This document shows positions 40,501 to 49,523 of a DNA stretch of 64,000 nucleotides, piece after piece. Numbering within the stretch: the first letter of the stretch is position 1; every line of letters starts with the position of its first letter. The notes below the pieces were generated by a model. It saw only the letters and a list, made by a program, of their open reading frames with translations, ran no database searches and was not told the origin of the DNA. The position numbers and the translations under genes were made by a program. Source of the DNA: Phycisphaerae bacterium (GTDB lineage: Bacteria > Planctomycetota > Phycisphaerae > UBA1845 > Fen-1342); contig JANQNU010000070.1 of assembly GCA_028279405.1 (NCBI GenBank), positions 1 to 64,000 of the forward strand, read 5' to 3'.

Positions 40501-43233
40501 TCCCTCGGCACGGCCGTGCGTCAGAAACCCCTGGAGCTGTAGCGTGCCGCGGGGATGGACGAGCACGTCGGCCAATCCGTCACCCGTGAAGTCGCCCGTA
40601 GAAACCCGACCTCCGAACCGGTCATGACGCGTGGGGTCTTCGGAGCTACTGATCGCAAAGCCGAACAAGTCATCTTCCACGCTCGCGAGGGAGATGGTCG
40701 CGGTGTTCGGCGTGCCCCAGACGACGTAGCCGGCGCCACGATCACCCGGGCCACGGAGCGGGGCACCGACGATCACGTCGGCAAGACCGTCGCCGTTGAC
40801 GTCACTTCCGCCGCCGACCGCCCAGCCGGCGAGGTCGCCGCTGCTGCTGCTGCCGAGGGACGCGGCACATGCCGCGTTCTGCGAGCAGCGTCCGCGTCTG
40901 CCCTCAACGATGAACCCGCCACCGGCACCGGGCGCGGTGATGTCGCCCAGGTTGAGCGGGAACGGACTGGCGAGGTTGTCGTTGCCGAACACGACGTACG
41001 TACGTCCACCCCAGGGCTCATTGTTGTTGACTGGCGCATAGGGCGCGGAGATCAACATGTCCGCGACCCCGTCGCCGTTGACGTCGCCGGCGGAAGCCAC
41101 CGAGAACCCGGCGCCTTCACCGTCAGGTCCTTCGCTCTGGGCCCACTCTTCGCCGATCTCCGCGAGCAGGTATTCGTGAAGGATGCGACCGAACTCGCCC
41201 TCGAGCGCGAATCCGCCGATCCCCGCCGCCACGTCGGAGAGCACGATGGTCTGAAAGTCGGTCCGTCCGTAGACGACGTACGCACGACCCGCAGTTCGGC
41301 GTTCGCCGGTACCCCACGAGGGAGCGCCGATGAGCATCTCACTGAGGCCGTCGCCGTTGAGATCGCCGATCATCGCGACGGAGTAGCCGGCGAAGTCGTT
41401 CGCGTTCTCACCGAGGATCGCGAAGCCCTTGTCGCTGACGCCGTTGATCATGTTCTCGATACTGATTTCGCCCGGCCCCTCGGCGATGACGCCGCTGCCG
41501 CTGGCAGCAGCCTGAAGAATCGCGTAGTCGGCCAGCGTGACCGCCCCGTCACCGTCGGCGTCGAAACAGTTGCAGGCGCCGTCGGCGAGTACGCCGGGGC
41601 CGGTGAGGCAGGTGTCGAAGCCGGCCAGGTCATCGAAATCGATGTCACGGTCGCCGTCGATGTCGCCGGTTTCAGTGCTGGCGCAGAAGTCGCAGGCGTC
41701 AGGAACGCCGTCGCCGTCAGCGTCCGGGCCGGCATCGTCGGCACCAGGGCAGATGTCTTCCGAATCGCAGATGCCGTCGTTGTCGCTGTCGCCACTGGCG
41801 TCGTCGCCGAGGCAACTATCGCAATCATTGGGGACGCCGTCGCCGTCATCATCGAGCGCGTCATCGCCGCCCGGACAGAGATCACAGTTGTTGGGGATCC
41901 CGTCGTCGTCGTTGTCCTGTTCGCATAGATCGGGAATACCGTTGCTGTTGCAGTCTTCGCCAAGTTCATTGCAGATCCGCAAGACGATACGGTTGCGGGA
42001 GCTGTCGTGGATGACGTACCAGCCTTGATCGTCGGGGAAAGTGATCCCTGCGATCGTGGACAGCAAATCGGTGCCGGCCTCCGCGATCACGAATTCGTCG
42101 CCGGGCGCAGCAGTAAATCCATTGACGTAGGTAACGACGAAGTTAGCGTCACGTAGAAAGATCTCGGTCCCCGCGTATAGGGAGTCATAGTCGACGCCGC
42201 GCGTCGTGCCCCCCAGCTCGATCTGAATGACGGACCCGGCAACATAGTCCAGGTCCCAGACAGCGCTCAGCGTTCCCAGGGGGCTTCCCGGCGCCAGCGT
42301 ACCCGCTGTGACAATTCTGGCGGCTGTGCCGACACCGGTCACCGTACCACCGGCATCCACGATGAGATCATCGCGGGACCGTCGCCCGAGCTGACCGTCG
42401 AGTTGCAGCGTTCCGTCCTGTACCCGGACGGTGCGGAGGTAGCCCGAGTTGTCGGCGGTCACGACCCACGTGCCGGTTCCAACTTTCGTGAGGTTCTCGC
42501 TACCGCTCAACACGCCCGAATAGGTCGCGTCTTCATTGTTGCCGCCGAGGGTCATCTCAGTCGTGCTCGTGTCATAGTCGCCACTGCCGGCCAGGTTGCC
42601 GATCACGCCGTTCGGCGCGGTCGCCGAGAAGCTCAGCTGATCCGGCCCGGTCAACTCGATCGTGTTGTTCTGTAGCGCGTTGTTGCTCCCCAGTTCGAGC
42701 GCACCGGTTGTGACCTTCACCCGGCCGGTCAGCGTGTTGTCGGCGTTGAGGATCAGCCGGCTGTTGCCGCGCTTGTCGATGCCGAAGCTCCCCCCGGTCT
42801 CGCTAATGACGCCGTTGACCACGAGTTGCGACACACCGGAGACAATCCAGCGGTTCGAAGCGCCCAGTACCACGGGACAGTTGATCGTGTGCGTCGCTCC
42901 GCCAGCGTCAACGATCACCTCCCCCGACTCCAGGGTCAACGTGTTGTTGCCATTGATCGTGTAGTTCTGGGCACCGTTGTTGTCGAAATGGATGGAATCC
43001 ACCACGCGATGACCGTTGAGGTTGATGTTGACTCGGCTCGCGCCATCCGGAAACACCGCGGTGTCCCCGCTCCCGGGAATCTGCGGCGGCGACCAGTTCG
43101 AGGCAGTCCCCCAACTACTATTGGTGTTTCCGAGCCAGGTGATCGTTTCGGCCCTTGCCGTCGTGGCGAATGTGGCGATCCCCGCCAGCAACGCCATCAG
43201 TGCGATGCGATTGGGTCGTCTTTCTCGAATCAT
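37585..43233 (-). CDS. 1,882-residue mosaic surface protein (PATR, TSP3, FG-GAP, RTX, cadherin)
   Basis: Signal peptide 1-28. Residues about 30-430 are autotransporter-associated beta repeats (WLGNTNSSWGTASNWSPPQIPGSGDTAVF). About 440-520 are thrombospondin-type-3 calcium repeats (DNDDDGIPNNCDLCPGGDD). A dockerin-like unit follows near 535-580. Then come at least seven FG-GAP/integrin-alpha repeats (GDLNGDGLSEMLIGAP) with interspersed YVVYG/YVVFG strands, an RTX nonapeptide stretch (GGRGSDVVNGNGGADTFYGGAGDD) and two cadherin-like domains near 1350-1560. The C-terminal ~320 residues are unrecognised. No sortase or PEP-CTERM end is seen, so attachment is unclear. Confidence 0.8.
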   Translation of the reverse strand: MIRERRPNRIALMALLAGIATFATTARAETITWLGNTNSSWGTASNWSPPQIPGSGDTAVFPDGASRVNINLNGHRVVDSIHFDNNGAQNYTINGNNTLTLESGEVIVDAGGATHTINCPVVLGASNRWIVSGVSQLVVNGVISETGGSFGIDKRGNSRLILNADNTLTGRVKVTTGALELGSNNALQNNTIELTGPDQLSFSATAPNGVIGNLAGSGDYDTSTTEMTLGGNNEDATYSGVLSGSENLTKVGTGTWVVTADNSGYLRTVRVQDGTLQLDGQLGRRSRDDLIVDAGGTVTGVGTAARIVTAGTLAPGSPLGTLSAVWDLDYVAGSVIQIELGGTTRGVDYDSLYAGTEIFLRDANFVVTYVNGFTAAPGDEFVIAEAGTDLLSTIAGITFPDDQGWYVIHDSSRNRIVLRICNELGEDCNSNGIPDLCEQDNDDDGIPNNCDLCPGGDDALDDDGDGVPNDCDSCLGDDASGDSDNDGICDSEDICPGADDAGPDADGDGVPDACDFCASTETGDIDGDRDIDFDDLAGFDTCLTGPGVLADGACNCFDADGDGAVTLADYAILQAAASGSGVIAEGPGEISIENMINGVSDKGFAILGENANDFAGYSVAMIGDLNGDGLSEMLIGAPSWGTGERRTAGRAYVVYGRTDFQTIVLSDVAAGIGGFALEGEFGRILHEYLLAEIGEEWAQSEGPDGEGAGFSVASAGDVNGDGVADMLISAPYAPVNNNEPWGGRTYVVFGNDNLASPFPLNLGDITAPGAGGGFIVEGRRGRCSQNAACAASLGSSSSGDLAGWAVGGGSDVNGDGLADVIVGAPLRGPGDRGAGYVVWGTPNTATISLASVEDDLFGFAISSSEDPTRHDRFGGRVSTGDFTGDGLADVLVHPRGTLQLQGFLTHGRAEGSAVDLLPSTPNVTVLDPGLTGDGGDGILGRPFLGLPAECVGDFNGDGHTDLVLTAGMFRQNQSGQGIFVIFGTGDDADTIINLDDRFGPYDDPFPIPDRGVNVLLTDVLFFNENWRWEVSPVGDVNGDGFDDIVVGVRNRTVVVFGQAESEIIDLRTALDGEQGLLIDGSERNDDQGWSVTAAGDVNGDGISDILIGAPKDDTIDVHAGGAYLIYGADFNGAITHHGTDDHDVITGTTGADNIVGGRGSDVVNGNGGADTFYGGAGDDAITVLDADFRRLRGGPGLDTIRLAGGVTLDLEAKRGRIEGFEQIQLNGAGADIVSVRRIDVLNMNPTSNDLTIIGTGEDQLVAIGDNWIRETNVATGGGTFIRFTDGRAELFVDEQMALRFSPTIMTTAFSVAENSAADTFVGTVIAVDPDGDTIASYAIVGGDGQDVFAIDPDTGEITVAGAIDFEATPSLTLEVGATDNSGDTGIRTITIDVTGVNETPIWTAQNFVSTLAEHAPVGTSVGSFTAVDPDAGDSVTYLIDVEDASLTAPALPGAFAIDANGELTVGDGSLLDREESALQELLVYARDTEGLRSEAILVSITLDDVQMWEIPLSTAFVTTGASMWDTDGAVLPSTLMFERRIDGADSGARSVELVGIELSVDVEGVFDYSSEITTGPGRVDANIPFEVVLSIDDEIALGQPFVIDLALPEPAAPTLSGMTPHADMDFLIELDQFEMLTNFRNFGPWNGSNSSDDHLVSSVPEPWEATLQPDGSLATGPFSTDLILLNAIDWDSYMLNFLEIANIPSNEGSFDVLDVFGFNLAIDYIVWTIEIAGALRLDQELSLEIDGYEAVIVFENGDSRPLNLHGATAITLPLDADTNDDGRVDFEVRFDIDTTFSNFSDYVGVITPMLTMGYVHVTAFPINLCCPPQTAEVGPVIDAQVSVDIGRDDGGVPTPWPSGETGEFPLGGFNTVVMTGSIDLVN

Positions 43234-43644
43234 GATGTGGTCCTCTTGTCGGGTTCTTCTTGATCGTTCGAAGCTGTCCAGACGGCCAAAGCGCTACGCC
43301 GACCGCCTTCAAACTCGAAAACACCCGACCACCCGAAAGCCCGTAACAAAATCTCAGGGGAATCTCACGCACCCACCGATCGCCGCCCTATCGCTCCTCT
43401 GACCGCGGAAAGTCATTAGTTATAGGACGTTATAATGAGGCGGTTGTCGCAACCGCTTCCGGGCCTGGGAGGTGCTGAAGTCACGCGTCTGGGAATCAAC
43501 TGCGACGGCGACCGATCCGTCGTTCCGCGCGCAATGTGCTCCCGTTCGAACAAGGCCGCGTTACCATAGCGCCGGGTATCAGACCCGAAGCAAGCTTGGA
43601 TGGGCCATCTTGCGACAACGGCAGTACCGACAGGAGGACGCGCC
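43234..43644 (+). promoter_or_regulatory. Divergent intergenic region with -10 and hairpin
   Basis: No gene is supported in these 411 bases. TATAAT (43428-43433) is a consensus -10 for plus transcription; no good -35 is placed at 17 bp. A perfect hairpin GCGGTTG-TCG-CAACCGC (43437-43453) lies immediately after it, i.e. at the very 5' end of the predicted message for the glycoside-hydrolase-like gene. Confidence 0.4.
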
Positions 43645-46600
43645 ATGCGAGTTCATGCGCTCTGCGCCCTGATTACGATCGCTTTGACCGTGCCGGTGAC
43701 GAACGCTGCCGAAGTGGTCGAGTTAGCGTTGATCAACGCCGACACTGACGCACCAGTCGCGGGCTACGACCCGTTGCTCGACGGTGCGGTGATCGACTTG
43801 CGCGCCCTGCCGACGCGCAACTTGAACGTGGTCGCGCGCACCGCCCCGGCCGTCGTCGGCAGCGTGCGTTTTGCGTACGACGCAACGCCCAACTTCCAAA
43901 CCGAGAACGTGGCACCATACGCCCTGGCCGGGGACTCCAACGGCGATTTCAACGCCTGGACGCCGACGCCCCGACCGCACACGCTGACCGCCACCGCCTA
44001 TACCGGATCCAACGCTGGCGGATCGCCAGGGCCTGGTCTCACCATTGAGTTCACCGTGCTCGACGACGGGCCGTCCGACCCGACGGGCGCCGTACGACGT
44101 GTCCTCTACGTATACGGCAGCGTTCCACCCGCCGACGCCGGCAACCTGCTGCGTCTTGACGACACCGGCGGGCGCGGCTACTCGGAGTTCAACCAGACCC
44201 TGGCGGAGATCGGCTTTGTCGCCACTGAGCTGCCGGACACGAGCGTCACACTCGATGCCGTTACGCTCTCAGGCTACGACGTCTTGATTCTCAGCTCGAA
44301 CAATCGACGATTCAGCGCAGACGAGCAGAACGCGGTCGTCGACTGGGTCGATGCCGGCGGTGGCCTGCTGGCGTTTTCCGACAGCCAGTTCGGCTTCGAC
44401 GAAGGGCGCGCGAGCGACAATGACATCCTGCTGCACTTCAACATGTTCGTGCACCACGACAACTTCGCCGGCGTGTTCACGATCGATACATACCTCGAGC
44501 AGCACTACCTGACGGACGGCATCACTTTCAAGGGTGAAGGCGTGAGTCTGGTGCGCGTGTTGGGCCCGCCGGCCCGCAGTCTGGCCGATTGCCAGGGCGG
44601 CAACTGCGTGTTGAATGCGGTCGACGGTCCGCTGCAACCCAACGACGCGGCCCTCGCCGTCGCCGAAGTCGGGCAGGGACGGGTCGTCGCCACATTCGAC
44701 CGCAACACCTTCTTCAATCCACCCGGTGCGGGCACCAACATCACTGAAGTCGACAACCGCGAGTACGCTCGGCGTTTGGTGATCTGGCTGGCCGGGCTCG
44801 ATCCGGTGGACCCCAATGGCGCGGTGGGCGGCACGCTACAGGAATGGCACGACGTCACCGTCACGTTCTCCGGACCGTGGACCCACGAACAAGCGACGCC
44901 CAACCCCTTTACGGACTTCCGCTTGGACGTCACGTTCACCCACCTGGCCAGCGACCGAACATTCGTCGCTCCGGGTTACTACGCGGCCGACGGCGACGCG
45001 GACGAGACCAGCGCCGTCGGAGGTGACCGCTGGCGCGTCCACTTCCGACCGGACGCGCCGGGTACGTGGACCTACGTCGCGAGCTTTCACACCGGCGCGG
45101 ACATCGCGGTCGATCCCGATCCTGACGCCGGCACGTCGACCGCATTCGATGGCGCGACCGGCAGCTTCGACATCGCACCGACTGACAAACAGGGGCGCGA
45201 CTTCCGGGCGCACGGCTGGCTCGAGTACACCAACGAGCGTTACCTGCGCTTCAAGGGTACCGGCGAGCGGTTCCTGAAGGGCGGCGCCGACAGTCCGGAG
45301 AACTTCCTGGCCTACGACGAGTTCGACGGCACGCGCACCGACCGTCACCGTTATCAGCCACACGCCGGCGACGCCGAGCCGGACGACCCGACCTGGCAGA
45401 ACGAGCGCGGGGCCAACATCCTCGGCGCCATCAACTACCTTGCGAACAAGGGCATGAACTCGGTCTACTTCCTGACCATGAACGTCAACGGCGATGGCAA
45501 TGACGTCTGGCCCTGGACGACAGAGAACGAACGATTTCGCTTCGACTGCTCCAAACTCGACCAGTGGGCGCGCGTCTTCAGCCACATGGAACGCCGCGGC
45601 GTCATGCTGCACATCCTGACGCAGGAAACCGAGAACGACCAACTGCTCGACGGTGGCGCGCTCGGCACACAGCGCCGACTCTACTACCGTGAACTCATCG
45701 CCCGCTTCGGCCACTACCTGGCAATCACCTGGAACCTCGGCGAAGAGAACACCAACACCAACGCGCAACGCAGGGCGTTCGCGAGCTTCTTCAAAACGTA
45801 CGACCCTTACCAACACTATGTCGTCGTCCACACGTTCCCGGGTGCCAAAGAGGCAGTCTACGCGCCACTGCTCGGCTACCCCGACTTCGACGGCCCCTCG
45901 CTGCAAGTCGCGTCGAACGCTGTCGTCCGCGAGTGGATCGACCGTTCTGCGGCCGCCGGCCGGCCGTGGGTGGTGTGCTACGACGAGCAGGCGCCCGCGA
46001 CCGCGGGAGTCGTGCCCGACGCGAACGACTTCTGGCACGACGATATCCGCAAGGAGGTCCTCTGGGGAACGCTGGTCGCCGGCGGCGGAGGTGTTGAATA
46101 CTACTTTGGGTACGACTTCCCGAACGACGATCTCGATTGCGAAGACTGGCGGTCGCGCGACAACATGTGGACGATGACCAACCACGCACTGACGTTCTTC
46201 ACCGATCACTTGCCGTTCTGGAACATGCAAGCCGATAACGGACTCACAACCGCTTCCGACGACTACTGCCTCGCACAACCCGGCGAAATCTACGTCGTCT
46301 ACCTTCCCGATGGTGGCACGACCAGCCTCGACGTCGGTCCGAACACGGCCACGTATGACATCCGCTGGTTCGATCCGCGCTTGGGTGGCGCGCTCCAGGG
46401 GGGCAGCGAAGCGCTGGCCAACGGGCCCGGCCTTGTTCCGCTTGGGACGGCTCCCGGCGGCGCACAGGACTGGGCCATCCTGATACGCCGTCGCTCGTTC
46501 GCGCCCGCCGAATTCGAGTCACTACTGAGCTGCCTGAAGGGCCCCGGGAACTCGCTGGAAGGCGCGTGCACCGACCCGACGCAAGCGAACCGCGACCAAG

Positions 46601-46674
46601 ATGACGACGTGGATCTGCACGATGTCCAGGATTGGCAGCAACGCGGGTACCTGACCCTGCCGGAGCGCAACTGA
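43645..46674 (+). CDS. Secreted multidomain glycoside hydrolase-like protein
   Basis: A 1,009-residue protein from ATG 43645 (AGGAGG upstream; signal MRVHALCALITIALTVPVTNA). Order: an Ig-like module (20-150), a GATase1/ThuA-like domain (150-390, VLYVYGSVPPADAGN...YDVLILSSNNRRFS), DUF5060 (about 405-510, QEWHDVTVTFSGPWTHEQA), a TIM-barrel region of the DUF4038 type (from about 520) with candidate acid/base Glu in ITWNLGEEN and nucleophile-side Glu in WVVCYDEQ, and a dockerin-like end. The fold is that of clan GH-A enzymes acting on plant or algal polysaccharide; the substrate is unknown. The GATase-like domain fused ahead of DUF5060 is unusual. Confidence 0.7.
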   Translation: MRVHALCALITIALTVPVTNAAEVVELALINADTDAPVAGYDPLLDGAVIDLRALPTRNLNVVARTAPAVVGSVRFAYDATPNFQTENVAPYALAGDSNGDFNAWTPTPRPHTLTATAYTGSNAGGSPGPGLTIEFTVLDDGPSDPTGAVRRVLYVYGSVPPADAGNLLRLDDTGGRGYSEFNQTLAEIGFVATELPDTSVTLDAVTLSGYDVLILSSNNRRFSADEQNAVVDWVDAGGGLLAFSDSQFGFDEGRASDNDILLHFNMFVHHDNFAGVFTIDTYLEQHYLTDGITFKGEGVSLVRVLGPPARSLADCQGGNCVLNAVDGPLQPNDAALAVAEVGQGRVVATFDRNTFFNPPGAGTNITEVDNREYARRLVIWLAGLDPVDPNGAVGGTLQEWHDVTVTFSGPWTHEQATPNPFTDFRLDVTFTHLASDRTFVAPGYYAADGDADETSAVGGDRWRVHFRPDAPGTWTYVASFHTGADIAVDPDPDAGTSTAFDGATGSFDIAPTDKQGRDFRAHGWLEYTNERYLRFKGTGERFLKGGADSPENFLAYDEFDGTRTDRHRYQPHAGDAEPDDPTWQNERGANILGAINYLANKGMNSVYFLTMNVNGDGNDVWPWTTENERFRFDCSKLDQWARVFSHMERRGVMLHILTQETENDQLLDGGALGTQRRLYYRELIARFGHYLAITWNLGEENTNTNAQRRAFASFFKTYDPYQHYVVVHTFPGAKEAVYAPLLGYPDFDGPSLQVASNAVVREWIDRSAAAGRPWVVCYDEQAPATAGVVPDANDFWHDDIRKEVLWGTLVAGGGGVEYYFGYDFPNDDLDCEDWRSRDNMWTMTNHALTFFTDHLPFWNMQADNGLTTASDDYCLAQPGEIYVVYLPDGGTTSLDVGPNTATYDIRWFDPRLGGALQGGSEALANGPGLVPLGTAPGGAQDWAILIRRRSFAPAEFESLLSCLKGPGNSLEGACTDPTQANRDQDDDVDLHDVQDWQQRGYLTLPERN

Positions 46675-46738
46675 GAGCGCGCATGCTCCCGAGCAATCGA
46701 CCGCGGCCGCTTTTTGCGCCTAGAACAGCCCGCAGTCC

Positions 46739-46804
46739 GCGCGGTGCGCTGATTTACGAGGGATACCCCCAAGGGGGCTCGAACCCCTGTCTTTACGATG
46801 AGAC
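46739..46804 (-). pseudogene. Degenerate tRNA-Glu 3' end (duplicated)
   Basis: On the minus strand the T arm and 3' acceptor of tRNA-Glu (GGGGTTCGAGCCCCCTTGGG) and the following 25 bp are about 88% identical to the intact tRNA-Glu end at 49346-49411. The anticodon and 5' half are lost. It is the distal copy of an apparent tRNA-targeted duplication. Nothing else is recognised between 46675 and 47062. Confidence 0.7.
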
Positions 46805-47062
46805 CTGGAGAGCCGGACGTCGTCGGATGGACCTGTTGGTTGCCGGTGCGCGGCCAATCGTCGGTAGGCGTCAGGTCAGGCCATTTCCAAGGGCCGTTTC
46901 CCAGCCGCGCAGAAAGAAGGCCCGCGGACAATACTGCTCTTCCGCGGGCCGCCGACTGAGTCTCGTAAGCCGGCTGGAGCGTTCGGCTCCGGTCCCCTAC
47001 GGACCGACGAAAGCCGCCTGTAACTCGACGAAGTCGAGCAGGTCGTTGCACGATCACATGAC

Positions 47063-48931
47063 TCAGCGCTCGCTTAGCCGCTTGACGAGGGATTCGAGCT
47101 TCCCAAGGCGTCCACGCAGTTCGTCGCGCTCGGCCCGGAGGCTCTTGTTGGCGTCCCGCAGCGCCGTGAGCTCACGCTCATGTCGCTTGACGACCTCGAG
47201 CGTGTAGATCGGGATCCGGCTGTACTTGAGGCTGTCGACCTGCCCCTCGCTGTCGTACACCACGAGCTGCTCGAGTCCGAGCGCATCGATTTCCTCGGCA
47301 ATATACCCGACGCCGATCCGGCCTGAAGGATCGTTCGTGCCGGTCCACTGCATGGGCTGGGCATCAAGGATTCGATCGAAGTCCTCGACGAACGGCTCGA
47401 TGTTCTCCTTATACCGGCGGCTCGATAAGCCTCTCCGAAGGAAACCGTCACTACCCATCACCACGTCGTAATCGCCGACGGTCGTTTGACGGATGCGCGG
47501 CATGGCGACATTGCCGCTTGTATCGACCTGGAGGTTCATGTTCCCACTCGAGTCGCGCAATCCAAACCTGCCGGTGCTTGTGACCTGAAGGAGCTCATTG
47601 TCGTCCGCGTCTTGCAGAATGAAGAGGTCGTCGTTTCCCACGCGATTCCTAACCACGACGTCGCAACCAGCGGTTAGGTTGGTACCGACGCCGAGGCTCC
47701 CGTAGATCCTCGCCTTCCCCCACGCGGTCACCCCGGTACTTGTCCAAGACAAGGCCACGGAATTGCCAAACTTCGTGGTGCCCAACGCGCCGCCATTGTC
47801 ACCGTACAGCACAGGCCCACCGGGGTTTCCTCCTGGAGGGCCGAAATGCCTACCATTATTATTCCCGTACCAGCCGAGCCCGCTTGAGTTGACCGAGCGG
47901 GGGCCGTCGAAGTAGAGATCCGCCAATCCGGAGATGCGGATATCCCCCGCGACATCCAGCATCGCGCTCGGCGAGTTGGTCCCGATGCCCACGCCGTTTT
48001 GTGCGTTGATCAGGAACTGGTCGGCGTCGGTGGATTGAAACGGTCCACCCCGAGAGTCGGACCAGACGAAGGTGCCGTGGTGCAACGCCTCGGCCCCATA
48101 GCCGGCCGCGAGCGCGTAATTGCCGGCAGCCTCGTTCCGGAACCCGCCCGGGACCGTGGCGAGTTGTCCCGATGCGATGTTAAACTGCCCGCCTGCGACG
48201 GTGGACTTGCGCCCGGAGGCGGCGTTCGATTCGCCGCCGCCAACGAAGCCCCATGCGTCGCTGACGACGTTGCCGGAGCCGCCAGTGATGGCTCCGCTGT
48301 TTCCGGAGACTGTGTTCCCGGAACCGCCGGCAACGGTCGAGGCGTACTCCTGCGCTGTGTTGCCGAGCCCACCTCCGACTGTGGCCAGTCTTCCGACCGT
48401 GTTCAGCTGCCCGCCGCCGATCGTCGCTTGGTTTCCTGTCACCACGTGCGCGCGGCCGCCGCTGACGGTTGAGGCCGTCACGCCGGACACCGAGTTCTGG
48501 TCCGGCACGGTGATCACGTTGTCGTTGCCATCGACGACGAGCCCGCGGGTCTGCAGGGCGTAGGGCGCTGCGGACAGCGGCTGGCGCGGGTCGAGCGTCG
48601 TGATCGCGCCGCTGCCCGCGGGGCTGCGAACCGCGATCTCGAGCCAACGCGCGTCGCCATTCAGGGCGTCCATACCGAAATCGAGGTCGACGGTGAAGAA
48701 CCCATCGACAACCTGAAGGTCGTTGACAGCCAGCGTCGATCCGATCTGATTTCCGCCCGCCGCCGCGTCCCACAGCGTGAACTCGAAGTCCGCCGAATCA
48801 CTGAAGGGGCTGCCAGCAAGGCTCAGCTTGCCCTGGTAGGTCCATTGGCTGGTCAGCGGGCTCTGGGCCAACGCGAGGGTCGCCATTCCACACAGAAGCG
48901 ACACGTTGAGTAGCGTACGCATTGAGTACAT
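47063..48931 (-). CDS. Secreted YadA-like/S74 intramolecular chaperone protein
   Basis: A 622-residue protein. Signal peptide about 1-22; residues 25-135 form a beta domain (TYQGKLSLAGSPFSDSADFEF); residues about 150-280 are YadA-head-like repeats (STVSGGRAHVVTGNQATIGGG). From residue 503 there is a peptidase S74/intramolecular chaperone domain (SSRRYKENIEPFVEDFDRILDAQPMQWTG...GYIAEEIDALG) and a final coiled coil (about 580-622). This layout, with the chaperone domain that assembles trimers, is recurrent in planctomycete secreted proteins. It lies alone between the two tRNA-Glu ends. Confidence 0.8.
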   Translation of the reverse strand: MYSMRTLLNVSLLCGMATLALAQSPLTSQWTYQGKLSLAGSPFSDSADFEFTLWDAAAGGNQIGSTLAVNDLQVVDGFFTVDLDFGMDALNGDARWLEIAVRSPAGSGAITTLDPRQPLSAAPYALQTRGLVVDGNDNVITVPDQNSVSGVTASTVSGGRAHVVTGNQATIGGGQLNTVGRLATVGGGLGNTAQEYASTVAGGSGNTVSGNSGAITGGSGNVVSDAWGFVGGGESNAASGRKSTVAGGQFNIASGQLATVPGGFRNEAAGNYALAAGYGAEALHHGTFVWSDSRGGPFQSTDADQFLINAQNGVGIGTNSPSAMLDVAGDIRISGLADLYFDGPRSVNSSGLGWYGNNNGRHFGPPGGNPGGPVLYGDNGGALGTTKFGNSVALSWTSTGVTAWGKARIYGSLGVGTNLTAGCDVVVRNRVGNDDLFILQDADDNELLQVTSTGRFGLRDSSGNMNLQVDTSGNVAMPRIRQTTVGDYDVVMGSDGFLRRGLSSRRYKENIEPFVEDFDRILDAQPMQWTGTNDPSGRIGVGYIAEEIDALGLEQLVVYDSEGQVDSLKYSRIPIYTLEVVKRHERELTALRDANKSLRAERDELRGRLGKLESLVKRLSER

Positions 48932-49370
48932 GTCCTGCGCTCCATCTTTGTTGATCAGTGAGACTCCGCGGCACGACGCCGCCTGCGAATGGGGATGCGC
49001 ATTCCACGGGCTGAAAGCTCGGACTTAGCTCCAGAATTTTCGGGACTGGACCGACCGGGCGCATCGAGGCGAATCCGCTCACGACAATCGCCAAACTCGA
49101 CGTGGAGCGTGCGCCGCGTTCGCCGAGCACTGACACAAAACGCACTCTCCTCTCATCGCAGTTGCGGAGCTAAGAGACCGGGCCGCGTGATACCTCACGG
49201 CGGCGCTGGCCGGACTTCGAAGGGGCGACCTTCAGCGACTGCGCTGAGCAGACGGCGCAATCGGGTGCGAGACGGGCACAGCGGAAGCTGGTGGGTTAGA
49301 TGCGCGTAAATCCTTAGCGGGTGCGAAGAAGCGCGGCGGTGTGCCGCGCGGCGTGCTGATTTGCGAGGGA
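48932..49370. other. Intergenic stretch upstream of the S74 gene
   Basis: No coding region, repeat or RNA is supported apart from the start of the 66-bp tRNA-end repeat at 49346. The short open frames on both strands lack ribosome sites and codon bias. Confidence 0.4.
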
Positions 49371-49443
49371 TACCCCCAAGGGGACTCGAACCCCTGTCTT
49401 CAGGATGAGAACCTGATATCCTAGGCCACTAGACGATGGGGGC
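49371..49443 (-). tRNA. tRNA-Glu (anticodon CTC)
   Basis: A 73-base cloverleaf. Acceptor GCCCCCA/TGGGGGT with the G1-U72 pair, D arm TCGTCTAGTGGCCTAGGA, anticodon stem TCAGG/CCTGA with loop TTCTCAT (anticodon CTC), and T arm AGGGG-TTCGAGT-CCCCT with discriminator A. CCA is not encoded. The 3' end and 25 bp beyond it recur at 46739-46804. Confidence 0.93.
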
Positions 49444-49455
49444 GTCAGTTCGAAG

Positions 49456-49484
49456 ATCGTATGGAACGCGCCAGGCGCTGTCAA
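49456..49484 (-). promoter_or_regulatory. tRNA-Glu promoter
   Basis: Minus-strand TTGACA (49479-49484), exactly 17 bp, then TACGAT (49456-49461), 12 bp before the first tRNA base. A near-consensus sigma70 promoter. Confidence 0.75.
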
Positions 49485-49523
49485 CTTCGAAACAGCAATG
49501 CGGGCCCCTGTCCCGCCGAGCGC

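Noticed and set aside
44836-46278. A 480-codon minus-strand frame within the glycoside hydrolase-like gene
   Set aside because: Antisense shadow; the plus-strand frame has signal peptide, domains and a ribosome site.
46739-46804. A second functional tRNA-Glu
   Set aside because: Anticodon stem and 5' half are missing.
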